DNA of 18,252 nt, taken from positions 1 to 18,252 of the forward strand of contig JAQGKH010000173.1 in NCBI GenBank assembly GCA_028290225.1. Reading direction: 5' to 3'. Under the pieces are notes generated by a model. The model saw nothing but the letters and a program-made list of their open reading frames with translations. It did no database searches and was not told the DNA's origin. Positions 6,939 through 14,378 of this stretch are shown here, one piece after another (the first letter of the stretch is position 1; each line of letters starts with the position of its first letter). The DNA is from Devosia sp. Its GTDB lineage: Bacteria > Pseudomonadota > Alphaproteobacteria > Rhizobiales > Devosiaceae. Made by a program: the position numbers and the translations under genes.

Positions 6939-7789
6939 GGCTTGTCCCCTTCGAGCTTTGGATTAGCCGGGCTGATCCGATACCAGCCCGTGATCATCGA
7001 TCGCAGCTCGTTGAGCGGTCCGGCCGCGATCACCATGCCGATATGGACCACAAAGAACAGCACCAGCAGCACCATGGTGCCGAAATGGATGGTCCGAGCC
7101 GTTTGCCGGCCCCCAAACAGGTCGAGCAGCCACGGCCATGACGCATTGAGCCCCGGGCTCATGGTCAGCCCCGTCAGCACGATCAGCGGAAACAACACGA
7201 ACAGCACGACGAAATAGGTGATCTTCTGCAGCGGTCCGTAGCTGCGGTTGTGATGCAGCCGAAACCGCACATGGTCCACCGCATCCAGCGGGGCGGCCTT
7301 CAGATCGGCCCCACGCGGAATGATGTCGCGCCTGAGATGCCCCTGCACCAGGCTGGCGACGAACCAGGCCAGCATCGTGGCCAGAAACACCCAGCCGAAA
7401 AAGAAATGCACCACCCTCCCGGTGCCCAGGTCGCGATAGCTCGGAATGGTCACGGCGCCCGGAAAGGCGGTCAGCTGCGGCTTGTCGGCCTGCCCCGATG
7501 CGCCAAGCATCCCCGTCGTATCGAAACTGGTGCCGAAAATGCGGGTCTGCCCGCGCAACTCGCCACCGCTGCGCACCGCACCGATCTCGAGCAGGGCATT
7601 GTCGAACTCGAACCCCGATTGCTGGCCAATATAAAGCGCGGGATGGGCGTTGAAGATCTGCAGGCCACTCAGCAGCAGGAAAAACAGACAGATCGCCCAC
7701 ACCCAATGGGTTACGCGCGTCGCCACCGACTGGCGATACACCAGCGGTCCCCTCGCCGTCCTGCGCTGCGTGTCGGCTGCCTCAGTCAC
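6935..7789 (-). CDS. Cytochrome b561-type membrane subunit
   Basis: 284 residues from GTG at 7787-7789, with AAGGGAG about 9 bases ahead. Four transmembrane segments are visible (about 25-45, 125-148, 188-210 and 233-257), with histidines placed as heme b ligands: H28 (TRVTHWVW), H128 (VVHFFFGW), H235 (TIHFGTM) and H249 (VVHIGM). A periplasmic-sized insertion of ~75 residues lies between the first two segments. This is the layout of b561/hydrogenase-type cytochromes (thiosulfate-reductase cytochrome b-like), not of the six-helix ferric-reductase-like MsrQ. It should pass electrons between the quinone pool and the molybdoprotein encoded directly downstream with a 4-base overlap. Direction of electron flow cannot be read from the sequence. 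Confidence 0.88.
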   Translation of the reverse strand: MTEAADTQRRTARGPLVYRQSVATRVTHWVWAICLFFLLLSGLQIFNAHPALYIGQQSGFEFDNALLEIGAVRSGGELRGQTRIFGTSFDTTGMLGASGQADKPQLTAFPGAVTIPSYRDLGTGRVVHFFFGWVFLATMLAWFVASLVQGHLRRDIIPRGADLKAAPLDAVDHVRFRLHHNRSYGPLQKITYFVVLFVLFPLIVLTGLTMSPGLNASWPWLLDLFGGRQTARTIHFGTMVLLVLFFVVHIGMVIAAGPLNELRSMITGWYRISPANPKLEGDKP

Positions 7790-7815
7790 CTGCCGCTCCC
7801 TTGCTCCTGCATCAA

Positions 7816-7850
7816 GATACGAGGGGAACGCTCGCGCAGTTTCAAGTCAA
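7816..7850 (-). promoter_or_regulatory. Candidate promoter region of the cytochrome b/molybdoprotein pair
   Basis: In the 75-base gap upstream of the cytochrome gene, reverse-strand GAAAC (7839-7843) and CGTATC (7816-7821) are 17 bases apart, resembling ECF-sigma promoters (-AAC / CGT-). A sigma-70-like TTGACT lies at 7845-7850 but has a poor -10 at the right distance. Either reading is weak. Confidence 0.25.
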
Positions 7851-7864
7851 CTTGCGGCGACACC

Positions 7865-8515
7865 CTAGGCTTCGTCGCGCGCCGCCCAGTTCATGCCGCG
7901 CCGCATGATCGTCGCCATGTCGCTGTTCTCGAACTCCTTGGCGCGGTGCCCCAGGGTCATGTGGAACACCCGCCCCTGCCCGTGCTGGCGCTTCCACACC
8001 ACCGGCATGGTCACGCCCTTGATCCAGGGCGCGTGTTCTCCGCTGAACGTGGTCGTGGCGAGCACCTGGTTGGAGGGGTCCACATGCATGTAATACTGCT
8101 CGGACGTATAGGGAAATGACTTGATCCCCGCCATCACCGGATCATCGGGCTGGGCCACATCCACGGTGTAATCGATGATGTTGCCGGGATGGGCAACCCA
8201 CTGCCCGCCCACCATGAACTGGTACTCCACGGCGTCCCGAAACGCATCGCTCATCCCGCCATGATGGCCGGCAAGGCCAACGCCGCCTTCCACCGCCTTG
8301 GTCAGGTTTTCGACCTCGGCCTTTTCGATCTTGCTCATGGTGAAGATCGGAATGATCAACGACAGATCGTGGATGGAAGGATCGGCAAAGGCGCTGGTTT
8401 CCGTCGCCATCCGCACCGAAAAACCGTCCTCATGCAGCCACCGGCGGTAGATGGCAGCACATTCCTCGGGATCGTGCCCGGCCCATCCGCCATAAACAAT
8501 CAACGCGCTTCGCAT
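7865..8515 (-). CDS. ThuA-like domain protein
   Basis: 216 residues from ATG at 8513-8515, with GGGGA 7 bases ahead; a longer TTG-start version would add five residues. The ThuA fold (glutamine-amidotransferase-like) shows as ALIVYGGWAGHDP near the N-terminus, GLAGHHGGMSDAFRD, GGQWVAHPGN, SEQYYMHVDPS and MPVVWKRQHGQGRVFHMTLGH. Members are linked to sugar, especially trehalose, use or to carbohydrate catabolic clusters, but biochemical function is poorly defined. There is no signal peptide, so it should be cytoplasmic. It is not next to sugar genes here: its neighbours are the redox pair 75 bases downstream and a GtrA-family gene upstream. It is only distantly similar to the thuA at 11386-12168, being shorter and with different motif wording. 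Confidence 0.88.
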   Translation of the reverse strand: MRSALIVYGGWAGHDPEECAAIYRRWLHEDGFSVRMATETSAFADPSIHDLSLIIPIFTMSKIEKAEVENLTKAVEGGVGLAGHHGGMSDAFRDAVEYQFMVGGQWVAHPGNIIDYTVDVAQPDDPVMAGIKSFPYTSEQYYMHVDPSNQVLATTTFSGEHAPWIKGVTMPVVWKRQHGQGRVFHMTLGHRAKEFENSDMATIMRRGMNWAARDEA

Positions 8516-8614
8516 GGCATTTCCCCGCAATCAATGGGCGCGGAGATTACCGAAATAAGCGGTGAATGGAAGCCCGCGCCTGCCTGCACGTGTCGCCCGG
8601 CAACCTCGGCCCAC

Positions 8615-9085
8615 CTAAAGGCCTGCCAGGGGCAGCACCGCCGCACGTGGGTGTCTGCGCGCGAACACCCACGCCTTGAGCAAGATAAAGCTGACGCCCG
8701 AGGTCAATGCCGTCACGAGGCTCGCGGCAATCACCGGCTCCACCAGCAGCAGGCGATACACCAGCATCGAGAACAGGGCGACGAGGCCAACCGAGAGCGC
8801 CTGGACCGCAACATAGCGCGGCAACGCCTGCCGATGCGGCGCACTCGAGTGAAACGAGAACCGCCGATGCAAGGCATAAACCGGCAGCACCAGCGCCACG
8901 TGGCAGGCGCCATTCACCAGCCAGGGCGCGATGCCGGGCGCCAATGTCACCAGTGTTGCGCTCAGCACCACAAAGGCAATCGCCGCGCCCCCGCCCACGC
9001 AGATGAACGACACCAAGGCTGCCGGGGTTTGTCGCCCAACCACATCGGCTAGTTTGGTGGTGCCTGGAACTCGAGCGGCGGTCAT
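8615..9085 (-). CDS. GtrA-family membrane protein
   Basis: 156 residues from ATG at 9083-9085; upstream codons are open to 9181 but add a polar leader unlike the family, and no start there has a better ribosome site. Four transmembrane helices are visible (about 22-44, 53-72, 92-113 and 119-140 of the protein), with the typical GtrA segments FICVGGGAAIAF, PVYALHRRFSFHS after helix two, and a C-terminal FILLKAWVF. GtrA proteins are thought to help move or flip polyprenyl-linked sugars for cell-surface glycans. No glycosyltransferase partner gene lies beside it, so it is an orphan here. Substrate unknown. Confidence 0.85.
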   Translation of the reverse strand: MTAARVPGTTKLADVVGRQTPAALVSFICVGGGAAIAFVVLSATLVTLAPGIAPWLVNGACHVALVLPVYALHRRFSFHSSAPHRQALPRYVAVQALSVGLVALFSMLVYRLLLVEPVIAASLVTALTSGVSFILLKAWVFARRHPRAAVLPLAGL

Positions 9086-9309
9086 CTCAGTCAATCCCGC
9101 GCACCCGGCCCGCTTATTGCTGTAATGCCAGCTTACTGCATCAAATCTAACCAATACTGAAGCCACGCCAATGCATGGCACGCATGAACGGGCGCGGCGG
9201 AACCACTTCCACCCGTCACAAAGACCTGATTAACTTCCCTGAGGTGGTCGAGGCCAGTGCCAGCCGCCTTCGCCGACAGCACAGTCGACCAGCATCAAGG
9301 ATGACAGGG

Positions 9310-10920
9310 ATGAAGAAGTTACTCTTGGGCGCCACCGCGCTCACCCTTTGCGCCACCTTTTCGGGCGCGGCCTACGCCGATTGGACGCTCAACATCCTGC
9401 ACATCAATGATTTCCACTCCCGGTTCGAGCCGATCACCGGTTCGGATTCCGATTGCGACGAGGAAACCGACGCCGCTGGCGAATGCTTTGGCGGCATCGC
9501 GCGCCTCAAGACCGTGATCGACACAACCCGTGAGGAAATCACCGCTGCCGGCGGCAATTCGCTGCTGCTTTCGGCTGGCGACAATTTCCAGGGCTCGCTT
9601 TATTACACCACCTACAAATCCAAGGTCGTGTCCGACTTCTTCAACCAGATGAACTTCGACGTGGTCGCCACGGGCAACCACGAGTTCGACGATGGCCCCG
9701 AGGAATTTTCGACCTTCATCGCCGCCGCCGAGTTCCCGATCATCGGCGGCAATTTCGACGTATCGCGCTCCGAGGATCTGCGCGGCAAGATCAAGGGCTC
9801 GATCGTGGTTGAGGTCGGCGGCGAACGCATCGGCATCATCGGCGCTACCACCGAAGACACGCCGGAAATCGCCTCGCCCGGGCCCGATGTCGAATTCACC
9901 GAGGTCATTCAATATGTCCGGGGCGCCTCCGAAGCGCTTGATGCGGCTGGCGTAAACAAGATCATCCTGCTCAGCCATATCGGCTACACCGTTGACCAGC
10001 AGGTCGCCGCGGCCCTGCCCCTGGTCGACGTGATCGTGGGTGGCCATTCCCACACCCTGCTGTCCAACACCGCGGAAGGCGCCGCCGGCCCCTACCCCAC
10101 CATGGTCAGCAATCCCGCTGGCGTTGAAGTGCCGGTGGTCCAGGCCAACCAGTACGGCAAATATCTGGGCAACATCGCCATCACCTGGAACGACCAGGGC
10201 GACGTCGTTTCCGCCGAAGGCGAACCCTTCCTGATCGACGCTTCGGTGGAAGGCAACGAAGACTTCAAGACCCAGCTGACCGCCCTCGCCGGCCCGATCG
10301 AGGAAGCCATGGGCAAGGTAATCGGCACCGCCACCGAGTCCATCGAGGGCTCGCGGGAAGTGTGCCGCGTCATGGAATGCGCCATGGGCAATTTGCTGGC
10401 CGATGCCATCCTTGACCGCGTCGCCGACCAGGGCGCCACCATCGCCTTCCAGAATGGCGGCGGCGTTCGCGCGTCCATCGACGCGGGCGAGATCACCATG
10501 GGCGAGGTGATCACCGTGCTGCCCTTCTCCAACACCCTGGCGACCGTTGAGGTCACCGGTGCCGACGTCATCGAGGCCCTCGAAAACGGCGTCAGCGATA
10601 TCGAGAACGGCGCCGGCCGTTTCGCGCAGGTTGCCGGCCTGAAATACGCCTTCGACATTTCCAAGCCCGTGGGCGAGCGGGTCAGCGATGTCATGGTCAA
10701 GGACGGCGAGGGCTGGGGGCCCATTGACGAGGCCGCCACCTACACGGTTGTCACCAACAACTACGTCCGCGGCGGCGGCGACGGGTTTGCCAGCTTTGCC
10801 AATGGCGAGAACGCCTACGACTTCGGTCCTCCGCTGGAGCAGGTCCTGGCCGATTACATCGCCAAGCTCGGCGGTGAATACACACCCTATACCGATGGGC
10901 GCATTACCGTCATCAAATAG
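9310..10920 (+). CDS. Periplasmic 5'-nucleotidase / metallophosphatase (UshA-type)
   Basis: 536 residues from ATG at 9310, chosen because AAGGA (9297-9301) sits 8 bases ahead and it gives a clean signal peptide (MKKLLLG through AYA, cleavage before D24). N-terminal two-metal phosphoesterase domain: D34 and H36 (HINDFH), D91 (SAGDNF), N123-H124 (TGNHEFD), H223 (LLSHIGY), H246 and H248 (VGGHSH). C-terminal nucleotide-binding domain: QNGGGVRASI, LPFSNTLATVEVTG, and NYVRGGGDGF. It should hydrolyse nucleotides, and possibly nucleotide sugars, in the periplasm to salvage nucleosides and phosphate. Paired cysteines in SDCDEE..GECFGG and REVCRVMECAMG may form disulfides. Stand-alone gene with its own terminator. 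I saw no convincing Pho box in 9086-9309. Confidence 0.94.
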   Translation: MKKLLLGATALTLCATFSGAAYADWTLNILHINDFHSRFEPITGSDSDCDEETDAAGECFGGIARLKTVIDTTREEITAAGGNSLLLSAGDNFQGSLYYTTYKSKVVSDFFNQMNFDVVATGNHEFDDGPEEFSTFIAAAEFPIIGGNFDVSRSEDLRGKIKGSIVVEVGGERIGIIGATTEDTPEIASPGPDVEFTEVIQYVRGASEALDAAGVNKIILLSHIGYTVDQQVAAALPLVDVIVGGHSHTLLSNTAEGAAGPYPTMVSNPAGVEVPVVQANQYGKYLGNIAITWNDQGDVVSAEGEPFLIDASVEGNEDFKTQLTALAGPIEEAMGKVIGTATESIEGSREVCRVMECAMGNLLADAILDRVADQGATIAFQNGGGVRASIDAGEITMGEVITVLPFSNTLATVEVTGADVIEALENGVSDIENGAGRFAQVAGLKYAFDISKPVGERVSDVMVKDGEGWGPIDEAATYTVVTNNYVRGGGDGFASFANGENAYDFGPPLEQVLADYIAKLGGEYTPYTDGRITVIK

Positions 10921-10937
10921 CTCAGGCCCAAAACCCG

Positions 10938-10964
10938 AAAGGCGCCCTGCCGGGCGCCTTTTTT
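10938..10964. terminator. Intrinsic terminator after the 5'-nucleotidase
   Basis: GGCGCCC (10941-10947), loop TGCC, GGGCGCC (10952-10958), then six T; three A before the stem extend it. On the reverse strand the stem is followed by a moderately T-rich stretch, so it may also stop the convergent GlsB/YeaQ transcript. Confidence 0.9.
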
Positions 10965-10973
10965 GTTGCCGTT

Positions 10974-11225
10974 TCAGGCCCGCCGGGCCAGCTGGCTCCA
11001 GATCAGCAACACAATTACTGCGCCAACCACCGCGCCAATGAAGCCGGCCCCGTCATTGGCGCCATAAAGCCCGATCTGCTGGCCAAGCACCGTCGCCAGC
11101 AGCGACCCGATGATCCCGACCACCGTGGTCAGGATGAAGCCCGAAGGCTTGTGGTTGCCCGGTGTGATCCAGCGCGCGATCAAGCCCGCCAAGAACCCAA
11201 CTATGATGCTCCAGATAATGCTCAT
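10974..11225 (-). CDS. GlsB/YeaQ/YmgE-family stress membrane protein
   Basis: 83 residues with three transmembrane helices, the family standard. Diagnostic wording is IIVGFLAGLIARWITPG at the start, GFILTTVVGIIGSLLATVLG in the middle helix, and GFIGAVVGAVIVLLIW at the end. The family (often mislabelled transglycosylase-associated protein) is induced by envelope or stationary-phase stress in several bacteria, with no known biochemical activity. GGGGGA lies about 6 bases before the ATG. It converges on the 5'-nucleotidase. The 160 bases upstream (11226-11385) hold a CCCCGGGG palindrome but no promoter I can defend. Confidence 0.9.
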   Translation of the reverse strand: MSIIWSIIVGFLAGLIARWITPGNHKPSGFILTTVVGIIGSLLATVLGQQIGLYGANDGAGFIGAVVGAVIVLLIWSQLARRA

Positions 11226-11385
11226 CGCCGTCCCCCATTCGCGCCCTTAGATGCGCAGTGCGGATGGCAGTTGCAAGATCAGCATCGTGGCAGGCCAAAG
11301 GTCCCCGGGGGCACGGCAACTGCTCCGGCCTCCCGCGGTCCATCTCTGTTAGTCCTGCCTTTGGGCCCATGCGACCGGGTCAGGT

Positions 11386-12168
11386 CTAGCGGAATCCTTC
11401 TTCGCGCCCATGATGCAGCTTGGGCCCGCGCTCCTCGATCTGTTCGGGAGCCTCATCGAATGGCGTATTGGGGGCCGTCAGCATTTGCGGGTACCTGTCC
11501 TTGTTGAAGGCCCAGTTGACGGCATTGCGCAGCACCTGCCCCACCGTGTCGTCGTGATAGGTCGGATAGGTTTCGTGCCCCGGCCGGAAATAGAAGATAT
11601 TGCCGGCGCCGCGCCGATAGGTCAGCCCGGAACGGAACACCTCGCCCCCCTGGAACCACGACACGAACACGGTTTCCAGCGGCTCGGGCACCGAGAACGG
11701 TTCGCCATACATTTCTTCCATCTCAAGCTCGAAATAGGCCGGCAGGCCCTTGGCAATCGGGTGCCCCGGATTGATCACCCAGAGCCGTTCGCGCTCGCCC
11801 GCCTCGCGCCAGTGCAACCCGCAGGGAGCGCCCATCAACCGCTTGAAGATCTTGGAGAAGTGGCCCGAATGGAGCACGATCAGTCCCATGCCTTCCCAGA
11901 CCCGCTTGGCGATGCGCTCCACCACCTCGTCCTTGACCTGCCCATGGGCGGCGTGCCCCCACCAGATCAGCACATCGGTTTGCGCCAGCGCCGCTTCGCT
12001 GCAGCCATGTTCCGGGTCCTGCAGCGTCGCGGTGGTCGTCGAGATGTTGCCGTCACTGGCGAGCAGCCTGGCGATCTGGTTGTGCATGCCCTCGGGGTAG
12101 TTGTCGGCCACGATCTTGTTCTTTTGCTCGTGAACATTTTCGCCCCAGACCAAGGTACGGATCGGCAT
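11386..12168 (-). CDS. thuA: Trehalose utilization protein ThuA
   Basis: 260 residues from ATG at 12166-12168, preceded by AAGGAGA at 6 bases; the in-frame ATG 15 bases upstream overlaps that ribosome site and is unlikely. It matches classic rhizobial ThuA in length and wording: RTLVWGENVHEQ at the start, WWGHAAHGQV, GLIVLHSGHFSKIFKRLMG, and RRGAGNIFYFRPGHETYPTYHD. In Sinorhizobium meliloti, thuA and thuB are needed for use of imported trehalose, and the pathway runs through 3-keto derivatives. Here it follows thuK by 200 bases, on the same strand, matching the order K-A; no thuB follows, as the next gene is GlsB/YeaQ. Cytoplasmic, no signal peptide. Confidence 0.93.
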   Translation of the reverse strand: MPIRTLVWGENVHEQKNKIVADNYPEGMHNQIARLLASDGNISTTTATLQDPEHGCSEAALAQTDVLIWWGHAAHGQVKDEVVERIAKRVWEGMGLIVLHSGHFSKIFKRLMGAPCGLHWREAGERERLWVINPGHPIAKGLPAYFELEMEEMYGEPFSVPEPLETVFVSWFQGGEVFRSGLTYRRGAGNIFYFRPGHETYPTYHDDTVGQVLRNAVNWAFNKDRYPQMLTAPNTPFDEAPEQIEERGPKLHHGREEGFR

Positions 12169-12330
12169 TCTTGTCTCCTTCATGATGCAGCTTCACCCGA
12201 CCTTCAACGCCCGCCGCAACAGGCGAAACGGTCACTGCGATCCTGGGTTGGTGGTTGGCCGGAGGGCCGGTAACAATCGGTTCCAACGCATGGCACGGCC
12301 CCGCGTTGCCCACCCTTTTCCAAACTGCTT

Positions 12331-12366
12331 GCGCCATCGGGCGCTGCGGCGGGCAGGCTTTGCCTG
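12331..12366 (-). terminator. Weak hairpins after thuK
   Basis: Just past the thuK stop are two short hairpins: CAGGC-TTT-GCCTG (12354-12366) and GCGCC-ATCG-GGCGC (12331-12344). Neither is followed by a T-run on the reverse strand, so they look more like mRNA 3'-end stabilisers or attenuators than full terminators. The remaining part of the 200-base thuK-thuA gap shows no ORF or promoter that I can support. Confidence 0.25.
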
Positions 12367-12368
12367 AG

Positions 12369-13376
12369 CTAGCGGATGGGCTTGCCGGCCCCATCGAAGC
12401 GGTGGATCTTGCCGTCGATCGGGCTGATATGGACGGTATCGCCGGAGCGGTAGGTCGTGGTGCCGTCCAGCCGCACCACCACGGGCTCCTCGGTGCCCAT
12501 CTCCAGATAAACATAGCTGTCGGCACCCAGGTTTTCCGTATGGATCACCTTGCCGCTCCACAAGCCCTCGCTGGGCTTGATCACGAGGTGCTCGCCGCGG
12601 ATGCCCACCGTGCTGGCGCCAAACGGGGCCGCTAGTTCCCCCGACAGGAAGTTCATCTTGGGCGAGCCGATGAACCCCGCCACGAACATGGAGTCCGGCC
12701 GCTCATAAAGCTCCATGGGCGTGCCCACCTGCTCGATTCTGCCGTCCCGCAACACGCAGATGCGGTCCGCCAGCGTCATGGCCTCGACCTGGTCATGGGT
12801 CACATAGATCATCGTGACATTGCTCATTTCCTCGTGGAGCTTGGCAATCTCGATCCGGGTCGCCACCCGCAACGCCGCATCGAGGTTCGACAGCGGCTCA
12901 TCGAACAAAAACACGCGAGGATCGCGGGTGATCGCCCGCCCGATGGCGACGCGCTGGCGCTGCCCGCCCGACAATTGCTTGGGCAGCCGATCCAGGTAAG
13001 GGCGGATCTGCAGCATATCCGCCGCCCGCTCCACCCGCTGCCGGATTTCGTCGCGGCCCTTGCCCTTCTCCAGCGTCAGCCCGAACGCCATGTTGTCGTA
13101 GACCGTCATATGCGGATAAAGCGCATAGCTCTGGAACACCATGGCTATGCCGCGCTTGGACGGCGCCAGCGCATTGACCACCTGTCCATCGAACAGCATC
13201 TCGCCCGAGGTGATATCCTCCAGCCCGCAGATCAGCCGCAGCAAGGTGGATTTCCCGCACCCCGACGGGCCCACAAACACCATGAACTCGCCGGATCGAA
13301 CCTGCAGGTCGACGCCCTTGATCACCTCGACGACGCCGAATGCCTTGCGGATATTGCGCAGCTCGATACTTGCCAT
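12369..13376 (-). CDS. thuK: Sugar ABC transporter ATP-binding protein
   Basis: 335 residues. MalK/UgpC-type ATPase energising disaccharide import at the inner membrane. Nucleotide-binding domain intact: Walker A GPSGCGKST (36-44), Q-loop Q82 in MVFQSYALYPHM, signature LSGGQ (135-139), Walker B VFLFDE (155-160), D-loop SNLD, H-loop H194. After about residue 235 comes the regulatory OB-fold (TOBE) region of MalK-type ATPases with GIRGEHL, ending IDGKIHRFD. GGAGG lies just before the ATG, and the 138-base palindrome fills the space back to thuG. Assigned thuK from operon position between thuG and thuA; sequence alone would only say a CUT1-family ATPase. Confidence 0.93.
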   Translation of the reverse strand: MASIELRNIRKAFGVVEVIKGVDLQVRSGEFMVFVGPSGCGKSTLLRLICGLEDITSGEMLFDGQVVNALAPSKRGIAMVFQSYALYPHMTVYDNMAFGLTLEKGKGRDEIRQRVERAADMLQIRPYLDRLPKQLSGGQRQRVAIGRAITRDPRVFLFDEPLSNLDAALRVATRIEIAKLHEEMSNVTMIYVTHDQVEAMTLADRICVLRDGRIEQVGTPMELYERPDSMFVAGFIGSPKMNFLSGELAAPFGASTVGIRGEHLVIKPSEGLWSGKVIHTENLGADSYVYLEMGTEEPVVVRLDGTTTYRSGDTVHISPIDGKIHRFDGAGKPIR

Positions 13377-13393
13377 GTGTTTAATCCTCCGAA

Positions 13394-13531
13394 GCCCATA
13401 GGCCGTTCAGGTCAGGCTGAGCCGAAAGGGCCGATTTGCGAGAACCGGACCGGAGCGTACCTGGGCACGTGAGGACCGGAAGCGCAGCGAATTGGCATGG
13501 GCGGGCCAGCCTCACCTGAATGGACATGGGC
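13394..13531. repeat. Long imperfect palindromic element between thuG and thuK
   Basis: The outer 30 bases of the left arm (13394-13423) and the reverse complement of the right arm (13531-13504) align at 25 of 30 columns (3 mismatches, two 1-base gaps), including TTCAGGT and AGGCTG in both. Weaker symmetry continues inward (GCC-ATT-GC, CCGG) to a GCGTACCTGGGCACG centre. The element fills the gap from one base after the thuG stop codon (13533-13535) to just before the thuK ribosome site. Its size and full-length foldback are those of REP/RIME-like interspersed elements of rhizobia, though only one copy is in this window. It would form a large stem in the operon mRNA. Confidence 0.7.
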
Positions 13532-13532
13532 G

Positions 13533-14378
13533 CTAGCCTTTGACGCCGCCGGCGGTCAGCCCGCTGACGATCTTGCGCTGAAAGATCAGCACCAGCACCA
13601 CCAGCGGCACGGTGACGATCACCGAAGCCGCCATGATCAATCCCCAGGGCGTTTCGAACTGCGAGCCGCCTGACAAGAGCGCAATCGCCACCGGCACGGT
13701 GCGGGTATTGTTGGATGAGGTGAAGGTCAGCGCGAACAGGAACTCGTTCCAGGCGCTGATGAAGGCCAGCAGCCCCGTTGTCACCAGCGCGGGCCACATC
13801 AGCGGCAGGAACACCCGGGTGATGATGACCCAGGGCGTAGCGCCATCGACGATCGCCGCTTCCTCGATTTCCACCGGCAGGTCGCGCATGAAGGTGGTCA
13901 GCACCCATACGGTGAATGGCAGGGTAAAGATCGTATAGGAAAAGATCAGCGCCCAGGGGGTGTTGTAGATTCCAAGGCCCCGGATGACCTCGAACAGCCC
14001 CGCCAGCACCGCGATCTGCGGGAACATCGATACGGCCAGGATCGTCATCAGCAACAGGCTCCGCCCCCGGAACCGCACCCGGCTCAGCGCGAAGGCTGCA
14101 GTTACCGCCAAAAACAGCGCCAGCAGCACGGTCACGGTCGCCACAAAGATCGAGTTGAGCAGATTGCGCGGAAAACTGCCCGAGTTGAGGACGGACTGAT
14201 AATTCTGCCAGCTGAACGAGGTCGGCCAATAGCTGACGCGGAAAATGTCGGTACCCGATTTGAAGCTCGTCAGGATGGCATAGTAGAACGGAAACACCGC
14301 CACCACGACGATCACCACCACGGCCGCATAGAACAGCACCCGCCTGACCAGCTTCCACGGATTGAGCGCGGCCTGCAT
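13533..14378 (-). CDS. thuG: Sugar ABC transporter permease (MalG type)
   Basis: 281 residues with six transmembrane helices: 14-33, about 72-95, 105-128, 137-160, 183-205 and 244-266. The coupling-helix EAA motif EEAAIVDGATPWVIITRVFLPL sits where expected for contact with the ATPase, and the N-terminus (RRVLFYAAVVVIVVVAVFPFYY) and the LLAFISAWNEFLFAL helix are typical of CUT1 MalG-like permeases. Together with thuF it forms the membrane channel for the disaccharide. The ATG shares one base with the thuF stop (TGATG), so translation is coupled. Downstream is the palindromic element and then thuK. Confidence 0.94.
   Translation of the reverse strand: MQAALNPWKLVRRVLFYAAVVVIVVVAVFPFYYAILTSFKSGTDIFRVSYWPTSFSWQNYQSVLNSGSFPRNLLNSIFVATVTVLLALFLAVTAAFALSRVRFRGRSLLLMTILAVSMFPQIAVLAGLFEVIRGLGIYNTPWALIFSYTIFTLPFTVWVLTTFMRDLPVEIEEAAIVDGATPWVIITRVFLPLMWPALVTTGLLAFISAWNEFLFALTFTSSNNTRTVPVAIALLSGGSQFETPWGLIMAASVIVTVPLVVLVLIFQRKIVSGLTAGGVKG

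Noticed and set aside
9932..9939. AAGCGCTT copies inside the 5'-nucleotidase gene and inside thuE (15679-15686)
   Set aside because: Both are within coding sequence with no nearby promoter; probably chance, and they lower the weight of the core motif alone.
11409..12193. 13-base direct repeat CATGATGCAGCTT flanking thuA (11409-11421 and 12181-12193)
   Set aside because: One or two 13-base repeats are expected by chance in a window of this size; one copy is coding (the KLHH codons of ThuA) and there is no other sign of duplication or insertion.
13381..13527. 48-residue reverse-strand ORF between thuG and thuK, with its stop at the thuK ribosome site
   Set aside because: It lies almost wholly inside the palindromic element, has no good ribosome site and no recognisable features; kept only as a remark in the repeat finding.
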